NCBI GenBank assembly: GCA_023897205.1
Contig: JAHWDD010000003.1
Span: forward strand, 189,665-253,664
DNA: 64,000 nucleotides
From: Exophiala sp. HKRS030
Taxonomy: Eukaryota > Ascomycota > Eurotiomycetes > Chaetothyriales > Herpotrichiellaceae
Direction: 5' to 3'
Below the pieces are notes generated by a model. That model saw only the letters and a list, made by a program, of their open reading frames with translations, searched no databases and was not told the DNA's origin. Below, one piece after another: positions 1-12,888 of the stretch. A program made the translations under genes and the position numbers. Numbering within the stretch: the first letter of the stretch is position 1; each line of letters starts with the position of its first letter.

Positions 1-317
1 CCACCAAAGACTTGCCACCACCCGTGGGTGCAGTATACACCAGATTCTGTTCACCTTCAAGCATTCCGCGTCCAAGCAGACAGGAAGACTGCCATGGGTA
101 GATTGATTGTACGCCCAAATGTTCCAAGTTGTCAGCCAGTTTCGAAGGCAGTCCATATCTAGGATGGCGAAGAGAAAGGAGGGGATTTTGGGAGGGTCCG
201 GGAGTGGATGAGATTCTTGGAAGGAATGGGATGGGCCGTGGTGCGTTGACCGACTGCCCATACTCCCCACCCACCACTGGTACAATGCGACTTGCCTGTA
301 AACGCGGAGGCTGGCAT
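1..317 (-). CDS. DNA polymerase theta/HELQ-type helicase, N-terminal part (runs off left edge)
   Basis: Read on the minus strand, this is an open frame of about 105 codons that leaves the window. It carries a Q-motif-like stretch (LGVQSIYPWQSSCLLGRGML) followed by the Walker A/motif I sequence NLVYTAPTGGGKSLV. That pairing is typical of the superfamily 2 helicase domain of POLQ/MUS308 and HELQ proteins, which act in end joining and replication-linked repair in the nucleus. The upstream stretch RHPRYGLPSKLADNLEHLG also fits fungal members. A stop codon lies just before the chosen ATG at 317. However, a TTTACAG just inside the frame (about 299-305) could be an intron acceptor, so the true start may lie further right. 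Whether a polymerase domain follows cannot be seen. Family membership is well supported; start and full architecture are not. Confidence 0.72.
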
Positions 318-2892
318 GGTTCATTCGGCCTCGGCGGTGGATGGGAAGTAGTTCGTGTTGGCAAATGCTCTACGGCCTGACCATGCGGGGAGTGTCGAGC
401 GTGCGGCTCGACGTCGAACTCATCATTGTGTCTTTTGATACCTGCGACTGGCTGAAAGACGTATTTCTGATCGCGTGCGAGATCCAATGTCGAGCGATGT
501 CCGTGTGTCACGGTCGAACGTTGCCATGCAGCACCCATGTAGCAGCCATAAGCATCCCGCGCACCGGCAATGCCAATATATCACAAGAAGACCAACTTAC
601 TTGGAAGCAGAGGTGTAGTGTTAGGAGCAGAATTTTGGTACAAGCAAGGTCCAGCGTCGAAAAGCGAAAGACGATCTGGATGCGAAGTGGCGGTTGCACA
701 TGCAGGTAAACACGTCTAGAACGGAAATGGAAAAGTGCGATCTGAATCTCTGCGGCCCTGCAGTTGGGGTCACGTTATTGTCTGGGAGAACTCCGACTCC
801 AACGCCATCCATACCTCCCTTTGTTGGTGGACACCATGTTCAGATGACAATCAATTACATTCAAGGATCATAACAGGGGAGCATCCATGAATTTGGGTGC
901 ACCCAGACTTAGTGGGAGTTGGGGTTAGAGTGCTTTCGTTACAACTGACGTGTTTGACCCGAGTCTTTTGACAGTGGAGCATGGTCGGGAGAAGGCAATG
1001 CGAGCGCGGAAGGTCTGGAAAAGGAAGAAGGGAGTCATGACACATTGCCAGCGATGAAGGCCGATGAGTGGGGAGCGTAATTTCTGTTTGGAGAGGATAA
1101 ACTGTTGTCGAGCCTGAAGGCCAATTGATAGACGGGGCCAACACGTAAACTCAAAGGGTTAGTTATGGGCGATATTGGTGTGGCAATAGGCGTCAAGTGT
1201 GCGGTAAGGCTGACCCGAAACTGGCTCCTGGTGTGTCGCCTGCGCAGATACACCTTGGGGGCCGATGTCGAGACTTGACAAGAGGAGGACAAGCAACAGA
1301 TGCGGTCATTTTTAGAGAGGAAGGGTTTGGTCATGTGATGCCAAGGCGGGCGCTAAGTCGGCGGTGGGGCCTGCCACGGCAGGGAATCACAGACTTCCTT
1401 CGACCTCATCCATCTTGTGCCGGCAGACAAGGGAAGTGCAATGGCCACGGGGACCAGGTCTCTTGTCAACGATGGTCGTCGAAACAAAGGCAGCTATATC
1501 CTTACTCGAAGGCCGAATCCCGACCATGTCAAGGGAAAAATCAGATGGAATTCAATAAGGAGGAAATGGCCTCCTTGGGAAGAGACATTTCAAATGGACT
1601 GCTTGGTCCTCCGTATTTGCCTCTACTGTAGCAAATACGGATACCAAGTCATTCCTCCGTAAACCTGTAGACCTGGTGGAACAAAGCACAGTACCAACCC
1701 AGGCGCCCGGCCTTTGCCCATCACCATTCTTCCCGTTGTTCTTCTTTCTACTCTGGTGCTCCCTTTTGGGCATCACTACTCTGCACAAATTCTCACTATC
1801 ATCCTAATTATTCGCCCCAGTGTCTCCCTTCCACTTTTCGCACCTGAGGTTCCCTTCTGGCCTCAATCCGATTCTTTGTTACCTGGTGTCAGATCAAGAT
1901 TGCCCTCACCTACCACCCATCTCACTGACTCTTGTACGAATCCGTGTTTGCCTCGTCTCCACCCCTCACAGCAAAGCAACACATCCAATACCTGTTGCGT
2001 GGGTACAGGAAGTAGGTTTATGCCTCTCGTGTCTCGTGTGTCCACTGCCCACTTGGCTGTCTCTCTCTCGATGACGGGCTACGAAAAATAGCTGCCAGGC
2101 TGCCGATGGTGGCTTGTCTTGGGTCGTCGCTTTGCCTCCAAACAAAGTCACTCTAAATATCCTTACGTAGACCATGTGGTCGTTGGTCGTCCTAGTCCAG
2201 GCCAGTCACTACTCGTCTGTCGAATATCTCGGCATCCCATCCGTGGTCTGCTCCGTCTTCCCTTCCACTCCATCGCTATCCAGAGTCGTCGAGGCCAACC
2301 TGCCACCTCACTCACTAAATAACCTCGCGACGTCCCTCACAGCACTAGGGCCACATTCTGACCTTCCGCCGATTTCTCACCTTTCCCCATCTTTTTCCTC
2401 TTCCCTTTTCATACTTCCTCCCTCCACCCACTTCGAACCACCATTTCTCTTTTGCTTTCCAATCTGCACTACTCTTGGCTTTCATTCCATTTGGACGACG
2501 ATACTTCTGATTGTCTACCCTCTGGCGCTGTGCCGAATAGAGTCCGCCTACCTGCGCCATCTCTCCAGCAGCAGTGCATTCCGACTTAGAGCCACGCGAG
2601 CGCGTGCCTGATCTGATATATCCTCCTCGTTGTTCGCCCCTCGCTATTTTCTTCTGTGAACACTGTCGGGTTACGTCTCTCACCAACCCCAGCCCTCATC
2701 GCCTTGACAACATAACGACATTGAATGTAGCACTCTTGTCTTCGACACCGCCATCTCTTGTGCTACTCCGCATCCCAGTTGTCTGGCCGCTCTAGCCCGC
2801 GTCGTCGCTACACTTTGCGCCCACATCCGCCTACGCCATGCAATAAAGCCAGAGCTTGACGACTCACAAAAGCTGCGCTCCCTTCGCCTTGA
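318..2892. other. Long divergent intergenic region
   Basis: This gap separates the left-edge helicase gene (minus) from SNT2 (plus). From about 1680 to 2890 the plus strand is rich in pyrimidines (long C/T runs near 2360-2460). This is usual for a fungal promoter and 5' leader and fits a long SNT2 leader. No conserved protein was recognised in any short frame here. Upstream exons of the helicase could lie in the left part. Confidence 0.5.
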
Positions 2893-5800
2893 ATGGCCAT
2901 GTCGACTTCTGAGATCCCATCAGAGGCGGCAACGCCTTCAGGTGGTCTCCCCGACAAGCAGCCAGATGCAGCCCTGACCTCCCAGACCGATGCACCGCCA
3001 AGCGCAACGGCACATAGCGCTGCTACCAGCATGGAGGTGTCGCCCGCACCCGAAACTGCGCCTACTCTCGAGATGCCGCAATCTCAACCGATGACCGCTA
3101 CCGCGTCTTCCTCCTCCCTAAACCCTCCCCAAGAAAATGGGCTCGCTGCGAATGCTGGTACATACGGTACTCGGTCAAGAAATCGTACTGGGACACGACC
3201 TAATTACGCCGAGGACAAGGATTTGGACCTCGAGATAGAGACGTCGCCCAAACTCAACCGCTCAAGTAAGAGATCTTCCGCTGTGACAGCCGAACAACAT
3301 AGCAGCGCTTCAGGTTTTACGGCGGTCAACAACTACACAATGGATCACTCTTCGGACAATGTCCCTTCAGGTGGCACCTCAACCCCGGTCCCTGCTGCAG
3401 CACCGGCGCCCTCGAAGAAGAGGAAACATCCTGGCAGTAGCCATCCTGTTTCCGCAAACCACGCTCCGCCGGCCAATTCGAGGTCCCGCCATACCGCTGC
3501 CATGCCGCTGAAAGGCTTCGTGGAAACGAACATGATGAGCTTCTCCAAGTGCGGACGTAAACTCAACGCCAAGCAGCAGCTGGTTGCAGATGATGGCACA
3601 GCAGTGCAGACAAACGGTTAGTTTTGTTTAGATGATAGAGTTCCTGACTGTGCTAACCTCGTCAAGATCATGTCTATATGGTGTGCGAACCCCCGGGCGA
3701 ACCTTACTACCTTGCGCGTATCATGGAATTCTTACATGCGAAGAACGATCCCGAGGCCCCCGTCGATGCGATTAGAGTCAACTGGTACTACAGACCGAAA
3801 GATATTCTGCGACGTGTTCAAGACACCCGAGTGGTATTTGCCTCGATGCATTCGGATACGTGTCCGCTCAACTCTATCCGGGGAAAATGTAATATACACC
3901 ATCTGTCGGAGATATCGAATATGGATGAATATCGCAGCCAGCAAGATTCCTTCTGGTTTGACAAGCTTTTCGATCGGTACATGCATCGTTACTACGAGGT
4001 CATACCCACACAACGCGTCGTCAATGTTCCACAGCATGTCAAAACCGTCCTTGACCAGCGCTGGAAATTCGTCTTGGTCGAGATTGGCAGGGGCCGAGAA
4101 TTGACGAGCGAGAGCAAGAAGTGTACGAGATGCGAACAATTTGCCAGCAATCACGACTCGGTCGACTGTGCCGTCTGCAAGAGAACCTACCACATGCAAT
4201 GCGTCAGGCCCCCGCTACTGAAGAAGCCCGCCCGAGGGTTCGCATGGGCTTGTGCTGCCTGCAGTAGAGCGCAAGAGCTGAAGATGGATTCCCGCAATAC
4301 GCCAGCAGGCTCCGACGCTGCTCACGGCGATGATGACGACTTCATGGATGAGGATGACGACGAGCCTGTGGCAAAGATTCAGGACACGCGCGAAAGCAGT
4401 GCCGTTCCCGAGGCACATCCCCCCCCCACGGCTGCTCAGATTGCACAGGCAAATTTGTGGCCGTGGAGATATCTCGGAGTCCACTCGCGCGTAGAAGATG
4501 CGCTGGATTACGACGACCGGATCTACCCTCGTGCTAGCTCTCGACTTGGGCCTCGCCATCAAGCGAATGTCAGTGTCTGGCATGGCCGACCTGTGGAATT
4601 TGTGAAACCCGCAGAAGCCAAGAAGAAATACAAAAATGCAGATGGGAAGAGAGATAAGAAAATGAAAGATGGAGGCCATGACACGGATAGAGACCAGCGC
4701 CCCAAACGCCCTAAGTGGGTGGTTGACGAGCCCGTGGGCTACATCCCTCGTGGTCATGATGAACCCGTGGAGATCAAGGGCAAGAAAGAACACACTGCGC
4801 AGCTACTCTTCAAGATGCCAGAAAGGCCCGAGTCTTCAGAACGTGGAGGCGATGACATTGACAAACCAGAGGACGCGGATGTGCTTGTCGATGATTACAT
4901 GAAAAGGGTTAAGCCCCTCGCGGCGCAGTACAACTTGCTGGATTCTTCCGTCGACTTTTTAACCAAGGCTGTCGAGAAGCTGTACGAAAACAAGTTCGAC
5001 GTGAATAAAGCCTTGGATGCCATGAAAAGTCTATCGCTGAGAGCCGACTTGAAACAACCAGACTTGAACCGTGAGGAGATCAAGCGTTTCGAAGAGGGTG
5101 TCGCCAAATATGGCAGCGAACTTCATGCCGTATCTCGCCATGTTGGGGGAAATGTGAAAGAATCACGGATTGTCAGATTCTATTATATCTGGAAAAAGAC
5201 CGAAAGAGGCCAACAAATCTGGGGTAATTACGAAGGCCGACGTTCTAAGAAAGAATCGAAACGTGCCGATAAAGATGGGAATGTCAAGCTTCTAGACGAT
5301 GTTGCGGATGATAAAGATGATTCTGCTTTCGACGAGGAAAAGGCAGTCCAGAAGAAGCGTGGATTTGTCTGCAAGTTTTGTGCAACGGATCACTCACGAC
5401 AATGGCGCCGCGCACCAGGTACACCTCCAGGCACTCTCGTACCCAAGGATTCCTCCGCGAAGAATAGCAAGGACAAAAGTGGTTGGCTTACCCTAGCACT
5501 TTGCGGTAGGTGCGCCTACCTATGGCGAAAATATGCAGTACAGTATGAGGACATTGAGGAGGTTTCCAAGAAAATCGCAGCCTCTGGCAGCCGAGCTGCT
5601 AAACGGAGGGTTGATGAAGAGCTGCTGCGTCTCATCCTCGAAGCGCATCAGATGTCTGGCGATCCTATCCCTCCACGTGCGGTCGATGAAGTCAACAAAG
5701 CCGGTATGGAGGTTCCCCAGAACATCATTCAGCCCGAAGAACCACCAAAGAAGAAAGGCAAGACCGACCGGGATGGACACCATGCGACGGCAGACGTTGT

Positions 5801-8174
5801 TCCCGAGAAGAAGAAGGCGCCGGAGAAGCCACAAGAACCGCCGCCAATCGAGCCCGACCCACCCAAGGTTAAGATCCACCCCTGTGCTATATGTCGAGTT
5901 ATCGATGTGCCTGGGCAAGAACTGCTCAAATGTCGCGACTGCAGATTGCATGTTCATGGGTCCTGTTATGGTGTCGGGGCCAAGACCAATACCAAACCGT
6001 GGTTTTGCGACATGTGTAGAAACGACCACAATCTGCAGGTTTCGACCACGTACGAGTGTGTTCTCTGTCCGGTGAAGTATACACATCAGGAATTGATGGA
6101 ACCGCTCAGACCTTCGCACAAGAAAAAGACAGATCGCGACCGTGAGAAGGAGAGGCTTGAGCGCGAAATCATCCAAGAGGCCAGTCGTCGTTGGCGAACG
6201 GAGCAAGAAGCTGCCGGACGCCCAGTCAATCCCCGAGAAGCATTAAAGAGAACAGCATGGAACAATTGGATGCACATTACATGTGCGCTCTGGACAAAAG
6301 AGATCAAATTTGGCAATGCTGAACTGCTTGATGATGCTGAGGGTGTCGGCTTCATCCCAGGGGACCGGTTCGAACCCATCTGCAAGATCTGCAAGCAAGG
6401 CGGCTATCCCACAGTAAAATGCCACCAGTCGAACTGCAACACCTTTTTCCACGTGGGATGTGCTCATCAAGCCGATTACATTTTTGGGTTTGACGTGGCC
6501 CCCGTGAAGAGCAGCCGTCGCGACTCGGTCAATGTGATGAAACTTCAGACCGAAACTGGCATCGTCACTGCTGGAATCTGGTGTCCAAGCCATCAACCGT
6601 CAACATTTGTACACGGAATGCTGGAACCCACGGAAGGTGGTTTAACTGCCATGCAACTCTTTGCACGGACTTACAAGCAAGTCGACAATTCGGTGACTGG
6701 AACAGTCCGGAGAGCCGCTCAATTCACCACGAACGTACCTACCACAGCACCTGCTGTGCAGTCCGTGTCCAGGCGCGGATCGACCATCAATGGCCTTGCT
6801 AACGGCGCTCAGGGATATGTCGAGGATGCCAATACACGCTCGTCGCCTATCGTGGAGTCTCCTAAAGGTACTGGGGCTGTCGGGATGATCGACGACATCG
6901 TGAAGAAGACTGCCAAAGGCGGCAGGATATGCTGCAATTGTGTGGTGGACGTCAGTCCTCGCTGGTGGCCACTGAAGTCGGGAGATGTACCAGGATCTAC
7001 TGTCAATGGAGTGCAAGCGACGCAGCTCTCGGATGTCACCGGTGCAAATGGAGCACCGGACGTTGTCATGACGAATGGAATCGTTAAGGCCGAGCCCACT
7101 GACACAAACGGAGTGATTCACGTTGTCGACAGCCAAGATCGAACTATGTGGCAATGTCACAAGTGCCACGTGCAGGAGCTGACACCGCCTTCGTCGCCCT
7201 CACAGATCAAACCCCGAGAAAAACGCGCTCCGGAACCTGTACCAGAGCCATGTGCTGCCTATCAATCACCCTATGCTGGGCCGTCTTCGTCGAATTATCC
7301 AGTGGGGCGACCGCACCTGGAAGGAGGGTTATTGCCTCCTCAATCTCGTCCACCACAACGTCGGCCTGTTCCGCCACTTCCCAAACAACTGAGCTGGCAA
7401 ACCCCTGCTGGATGGGCACCAGGAACCATTCCTCGTGGCCGCAGAACATCGCCGGCACCCCTAACAGCATATCCTCCCGCTTATCGGCCTCCATATAATG
7501 AACCCGGGTACGGCAGACCTCCAACCCATGCCTACTCGACTGCACCGCCGCCATTGCCTCCGCCACCGCCACCGCCTCCTCTACCCACCGCAGGGCACCT
7601 AGTCCAACATTCTCCTCCACCTGTATCATATGGCGGTCCTCCTCCGCACCATCAGCACCCAGCTCAGAGCGCACGAACCCCTCCACAAGGGGCCAGACCC
7701 CCTTCCCCGCCACGATTCGAACGCCCTCCAGCTCAGTCACCTCATCTTGGATTACAGTCTAGCATTTTGTCTCGATCCTATGCACCTGATCCACCACGAC
7801 AACCAAATCTGGGATCTCCTGTGAATGGGTATTCAGCACCTCCCATGGCTACTTCGAGGCTATACAACCATGCCCCTCCACCACCGCCGCCGCTACCACC
7901 CTCTCATCAATCGGTAGCAGTCCTTAGACAGTCTCCATCGACACAGCCTTTGCCGCTGATCCCGCAAGCTAGTGCTGAGCAGCCAGGACAATCTCATTCC
8001 AGACATGCGAGCAGCGACATCACTGGCACTCCGAGATTCGGTCCTCGACCAATCTCCGAAAGCCCACACCAACGTCCGATTACTCCGGCTGCTGCTGCAA
8101 CGGGGCTCAAAGACGACAAAAGAGACGGCTCCGGCGCAAGTGCCAGTCCTAGTCTCAAAAACCTATTGAGCTAG
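2893..8174 (+). CDS. SNT2: Snt2-like BAH/PHD/SANT chromatin protein
   Basis: Two exons (2893-3616 and 3667-8174) give 1743 residues. The intron has donor GTTAGT and branch GCTAAC, and the splice joins a codon so that the BAH domain reads DHVYMVCEPPGEPYYLARI. Domains in order: low-complexity N-terminus; BAH about 240-360; PHD about 394-441 (CTRCEQF...CAVCKRTYHMQC); SANT/Myb-like about 708-765; GATA-like zinc finger about 810-855 (CKFCATDHSRQWRR...CGRC); PHD about 980-1030; extended PHD about 1038-1175; a second CxxC pair (CCNC/CHKC) about 1330-1404; then a very proline-rich tail. The order matches Snt2, a histone reader linked to Rpd3-type deacetylase and Ecm5/Lid2-type demethylase complexes in yeasts and to histone turnover. 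It acts in the nucleus. The first ATG sits in poor context one codon before MSTSEIP, so the start could shift by two codons. Confidence 0.93.
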
Positions 8175-9012
8175 ACACTTGCGCCGAGTCCAATATCCAG
8201 CATCCAAGTATGTCACCACGCGTCGACCTGGTGTAAAATGCTCCGGCACTGAGCGCGGGGCAAGTCGAGGACCAATGCTTATTTGCATGCAATGTGCTAC
8301 GAGAGATGCGCAAAGATTCATGTGTTTCGGTTCATTCGAAGGGGGGCGTTACGCAGCCGAATGGGGCAATGGGTCAATGGGTATTGATTGGCAATGTTGA
8401 TTTTGCCTTATTTCAGCCATTGTCTACCTTGGGAAGAAGGGATGCACGTTTGTCTTACTTTTTCACTGGTAGAACGATTCAGCGAGAAACAGAGAGAGAA
8501 GAGATGCATAGAGCCAACCTATGCGCGTGTATGTATGTAACATGTAGGGAAATGGAAGCACTGGTTTTAGAACGAAACAAATGCTCCGAAATAGTAGAAT
8601 CATTGGTCGGCCTCATACATTGACATTGTAGGACCATGGGAACAGCACGGTGGCCGTCCACTCGTACGAACATGAACGCTGGAGACGTGTCCCGACAGGT
8701 ACGGAATGAGTTGCAGCTTGGTGTGTGTCGGGCTTCAAGGCTGATATCACGGTCGCGACATGCAGGGGAGGGAGAATGACACGCACAGACAAGGCAGAAT
8801 GGTTGACACTCTTTGGGGGTGGTTTTCTGTGTGCCTTCGGGAACGATGATGAATGAACGCTGCTGACATTACTGTATGCCTCTTGCTTCACCCGTCACTG
8901 CGTGAGCCCAACGGCTAGCCCCCAATAGCTCGCCAGCCTCTCAACACCACGCATGCTATATTGCTGTACAAAGGTTTTGGAACCCCAACACTCCGTGCCC
9001 TCCCTGGCTCGT
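8175..9012. other. Convergent 3' intergenic region
   Basis: This lies between the stop codons of SNT2 and LEO1. It should contain both 3' untranslated regions and terminators. I see no gene, RNA or repeat in it. Confidence 0.5.
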
Positions 9013-10559
9013 TCATTCGTCGTCCTCGTCGTCATCGACAATGACGCGCCTCTTCTTTCTGCTCTGGGGACTCCCCCTCGGCTCGTCGGCAGCGGCGTCT
9101 CCATCATTGTCGTCGTCGTCGTCGTCTTCCGCGGCGCGCTTCGGCGTCGAACTTCTGTCGCGGTCTCGGTCCCGAATGTCTCGATTGCCCCCCCTGGTCC
9201 GTCCTTCCATGACCGTTTCCCTTCCCTCAATCTCCAGGTCGTCCACGTCCGGGTCGTCGTCGTCTTCCGCGTCGACTTCATCACCTCCACCTTCGTCGTC
9301 ATACACCTCGGGCTCCTCGTCACTCGCGGCGAGGAAGTCGTCTTCGCGGTCGTACTCGTCTTCCCGTCCGCGGCCGCGCGGGAGGTCTTCGTCCTCGTCG
9401 TCGGAGTAGATCTCTCCGCGACGATTCGTCTTGCGTCGTCGCGCTTGGCTCTTTGTGCCTCGGGCCATGGGCATGCCTTCGTCGTCTTCGAGACCCTGGA
9501 TGCTCAGGCCAGCACTTCGTCCGCCGAGACCGGAGCGGTGTAGGACACGGTCTTTGCGGAGAAGGAGCCTGTCCTGCGCATTCTCCACCTTGCGAGCATT
9601 GCGGGCTTTCTGTTTCTCAAACTCCTCGGCCTCCTTCTTGCGCTTCTCGGGGTCTTTGTTGATGATTTTGAAGCTCGACAGAGGATCGTGCATCTGTGTC
9701 GCCGCAGCGAGGGACTGTTGGAGCTTCAGGACCGACTCGTCGGCAATGTCGCCTGTGGGCTGGACCTTCATCGACGCGTCAAACGGGGCGACAATCTGGA
9801 TGTCTACGCCGACGGCGGCTTGAGGGGCTGCAAGATAATTGTGGGTATCTTTGTTTGGGTCGTAGTCTGGTTGAGACGAGCCGGGCTTCTTAGGCCAGCC
9901 TTGTCTCAAAGCAGTGGTTGAGATGCGGTAGTGGTCTTTCGGGGCGGAAGCGATCTGAAGAGTCAAGCTGCCATCGGACCAGCGTATGACGCGTGAATTT
10001 GATTGAAGAAGGCTGGGGGTTTTTGGGTCTCGGCGCCAGAAGACGGTGCTGGCTGCGGTAGAAAAGGGGGAGAATTTGGTGGCCGAATCGACCGCCGGTT
10101 CCCTGCCGTCGTGATGCTTCTCCGGAGGCTCGTACGTTGCGGGGTTGAAATTCTTGTGTTTGACGCCTAGGAATTCTGGCATGTTCAAAAGATACAATTC
10201 TTCTCCCTGAGGCGGCTTGACCCGTGACATGTCGATGTTCATCAGCTTCAGAGCCTTCTGCTCCGGGGTTGAGTACTCGGCGCCCTCGACCGTTTCCGCA
10301 ATCCGGTCGTTACGCCCTTCATCGTCGCCGGAATCGAGTTCGGAGTCATCTAGTTTCCTATTTGTCCTGTCGACGAGATCAGTGAGCGCCCAAGTGGGTG
10401 GTGAAGGTGCAAGACCTACTCGTTGGCCATGTCAGATCCTTCATCGTCGTCGCCAAAGAGATCGCCATCGTCGGACGCGTCTGCCCCATCCAAAACATCT
10501 TGATGATCCTGAGCCTCGGGCCGACTGTTTGAGTGGGCGCTTTCCACGTCCGAGGACAT
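9013..10559 (-). CDS. LEO1: Leo1, Paf1 elongation complex subunit
   Basis: Two exons (10559-10420, then 10366-9013) encode 497 residues. The 53-nt intron has donor GTAGGT and acceptor CGACAG; splicing restores DMANETNRKLDDSELDSGDD without a stop. The central part, with GEELYLLNMPEFLGVKHKNF, is the hallmark of Leo1, a subunit of the nuclear Paf1 complex that travels with RNA polymerase II and supports histone modification. The N-terminus and C-terminus are strongly acidic (D/E runs), and a basic RKKRR stretch near the end could be a nuclear localisation signal. The acidic tail is coded by GAC/GAT-rich DNA, which makes long serine- and valine-rich shadow frames on the other strand. Start chosen at MSSDVES because an upstream in-frame ATG would add a poorly conserved 37-residue leader. 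Confidence 0.93.
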
Positions 10560-11046
10560 CTCGAGATTTGTGGGTAGGTAGAACAGCGAAGAATCTCGTC
10601 TCGAATGTGTCTTGCAAAAGGTAACTCCAAGACGTGTTGACGCAGAGGAGGTAGACTTCGCGAAGGTCAAGGTAGCCGATTCAGTGGGAAGCTCTAACGG
10701 CTAAAGACCCCAGGATCACGAGGAAGACATAGAGTGGCAGATATTACCAAGAGAGCGGGTTTCAAACAGTGTTGCCGTATTGTAGAGCATGAGCATTCAT
10801 GTTGGCTTCGTGAATTCAATCCTTTGCGGATTCGGCTAAATTTCCCCAAACAGTTGAGTCTCTCGGCTAACTTTCTTCCCCAGGCGCAGGCGCCCTTACT
10901 GCAAGTCACTAGTGTCAACTCCTGTATCAATACGTCCTTCACTTTCAAGTACAGTAACACCACACTCCTTTTCTCGAAGACAGCAGAGATTGTGGGATAC
11001 CTGTGGTTGGAAAAGACCACACTTGTTCTAGAACGCTTCTAGCACA
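10560..11046. other. Divergent promoter region LEO1/MOB2
   Basis: The two genes start 487 nt apart in opposite directions, so both promoters must lie here. I recognise no specific site. Confidence 0.4.
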
Positions 11047-12279
11047 ATGGCGACGTTCTTTCAGAGCGTGTACGTATCTTTCTTTTCTCTGTTCTCTCGC
11101 TTGACTCCTGCACCGCTTGTTTCTCCCAGCCGCCGATGATCTGCCCCCTGTATTTCCCCCAAGAACGCGATCGTGGAGTGGAGATTAACTACCCAGTGTT
11201 CTCAAGCCCGTTCATAAAGCTGACCATGTCCCCAGCCGTCAAGGTTTCACAAGAGGCAACACCAAGAGCAATCAGAACCTCAAGGCGCAATATAACGGCT
11301 CTCAATCACCTAGCCTTCAACAAGCGCCTCCTATGCCTACTATGCCCAATTCACCTTCTCCGTCCTCCAACTTTAGTCAAGAGGGGATCTATCAAGAACA
11401 AGAACCGAAGAAGTTTATGAACGAAAAATATGCAAAGTGCTCGGTGAAGGGCAACTTCCTCACTCTTGCTGCACAGCCGAAGAATGTCGAATTAGGGGAG
11501 TGGCTGGCCCACCAATGTAGGCATTGTTCTGCCGGTCATGGGACGCGCATAGTAACATCTTTTTGCAGTGGTAGAAATGAACAGACTCCTTACCGCCATG
11601 ATCCAAGTCATTCAAGAAGCAGATTCCAACACTGGCGTGCCGTTGTGCAATGAAGTCGGCTGCCCCACAATGTCGGCTGGACGGTATGTGAACACTGTTC
11701 AAGGAAAGGCAAGAGCTGATTGTCGAAAGACTTACTTACACCTGGCTCGAAAATGGTCGACCAGCCAAGATCCCCGCACCTTCGTATATCGTTCGAGTTC
11801 AGAGGTGGATAGTTGGCAAGATTCATGATGAGAAGACCTTCCCAACCACCCCACCTCCAAATGTTGCCAACACTGCCTTCGCGTCTGGAGATGTTGATTC
11901 AACACCAAATTCAGCACAAACCCCCATCGCGGCCGGTCCGACAAATCTCAACCAATCCTTGACTGCCCTGGCTGGAACTCAGAATGAATGGATTGGCAAG
12001 TCGTCAGGCTTCCCTCAGCACTATCACCAAGATGTCAAGAGCATCATCAAACAGATGTTCCGATGCTATGCTCATCTGTACCACAACCACTGGGACAATC
12101 CGTTCTGGCACATCAATCGCCATTTGGAACTGAACAGTTGTTTCGTGCACTTCATCACGGTGGCAATGTACTACGACTTGTTGCCAAAGAAGGACATGGA
12201 ACCTCTACAAGATCTCATTGACATCTTCATCAGCCAAGGCGTTGTGCCCAAGGAAGCCGTGCAACAGCATGTCAGCTAG
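11047..12279 (+). CDS. MOB2: Mob2-type kinase co-activator (Mob1/phocein family)
   Basis: Four exons (11047-11069, 11236-11516, 11569-11683, 11730-12279) give 322 residues with all phases consistent. The first exon is only 23 nt (MATFFQS) and is followed by a 166-nt intron. The Mob domain reads CSVKGNFLTLAAQPKNVELG, EWLAHQLVEMNRLL, then CNEVGCPTMSAGRLTYTWLE, IPAPSYIVRVQRWIVGKIHD, and YAHLYHNHWDNPFWHINRHL. The CNEVGCPTMSAG cysteines and the AHLYHNH histidines are the family's zinc ligands. Mob2 proteins bind and activate NDR/LATS-type kinases (Cbk1/Orb6/COT-1) that control polarity and hyphal growth. A low-complexity linker (residues about 195-230) interrupts the domain, as in other filamentous fungi. 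Fungi often have two Mob2 paralogues; which one this is cannot be told. Confidence 0.9.
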
Positions 12280-12765
12280 ACTATCAGCAATTGCCAGAAA
12301 ATTGTTCAATGAAATGTTTCAGTCACGACGATCGATCAAGGAATCATATGACGTCTACGGCAAGGCCACGAAAGCAAGTGCATGCATTTTAGCGATGATC
12401 AGGGCGTTCTTGAGGCAAGGGCAATGAATTCAATGGCCTAGTATACATGGCCGCAAAAATCAAAAATTGATGTGGTTGTGGTATGGGTATCCAGAAAAGA
12501 GAAAGCATACTATATAAGCTGCGTCACGATTGTGAGCTCTGGCAGACATAAGTAGGTCATGTACCTCACGTTGTTGCATCTGCTGCGACAGTCTATCTAT
12601 TGAAAAGGTGGCGACTTCGGGAGAATGAGCAAAGTTTCGGTGGTGATACTTGATACCTGAATAGATTTTCACGCAGAACAATCAAGTCCAATCGTACGTC
12701 GGCGAACAAGGCTTGCAGTGCAACCTTTTGACTATCTTGTCTACATGTATGCCTGGCACGATAAA
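12280..12765. other. Intergenic region left of the rDNA fragment
   Basis: No gene recognised. It probably contains the MOB2 3' end. The part near 12700-12765 borders the 25S-like segment and shows no further similarity to rRNA that I can recognise. Confidence 0.4.
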
Positions 12766-12852
12766 CTTAACCTGTCTCACGAAGGTCTAAACCCAGCTCA
12801 CGTTCCCTATTAGTGGGTGAACAATCCAACGCTTACCGAATTCTGCTTCGGT

Positions 12853-12888
<36 letters not shown>

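Noticed and set aside
7207..7740. 177-residue minus-strand frame in the SNT2 tail
   Set aside because: Complement of the proline-rich SNT2 tail; low-complexity shadow.
8953..9543. Serine- and valine-rich plus-strand frames opposite LEO1
   Set aside because: They mirror the Asp/Glu-rich repeat codons of LEO1 and have no family resemblance.
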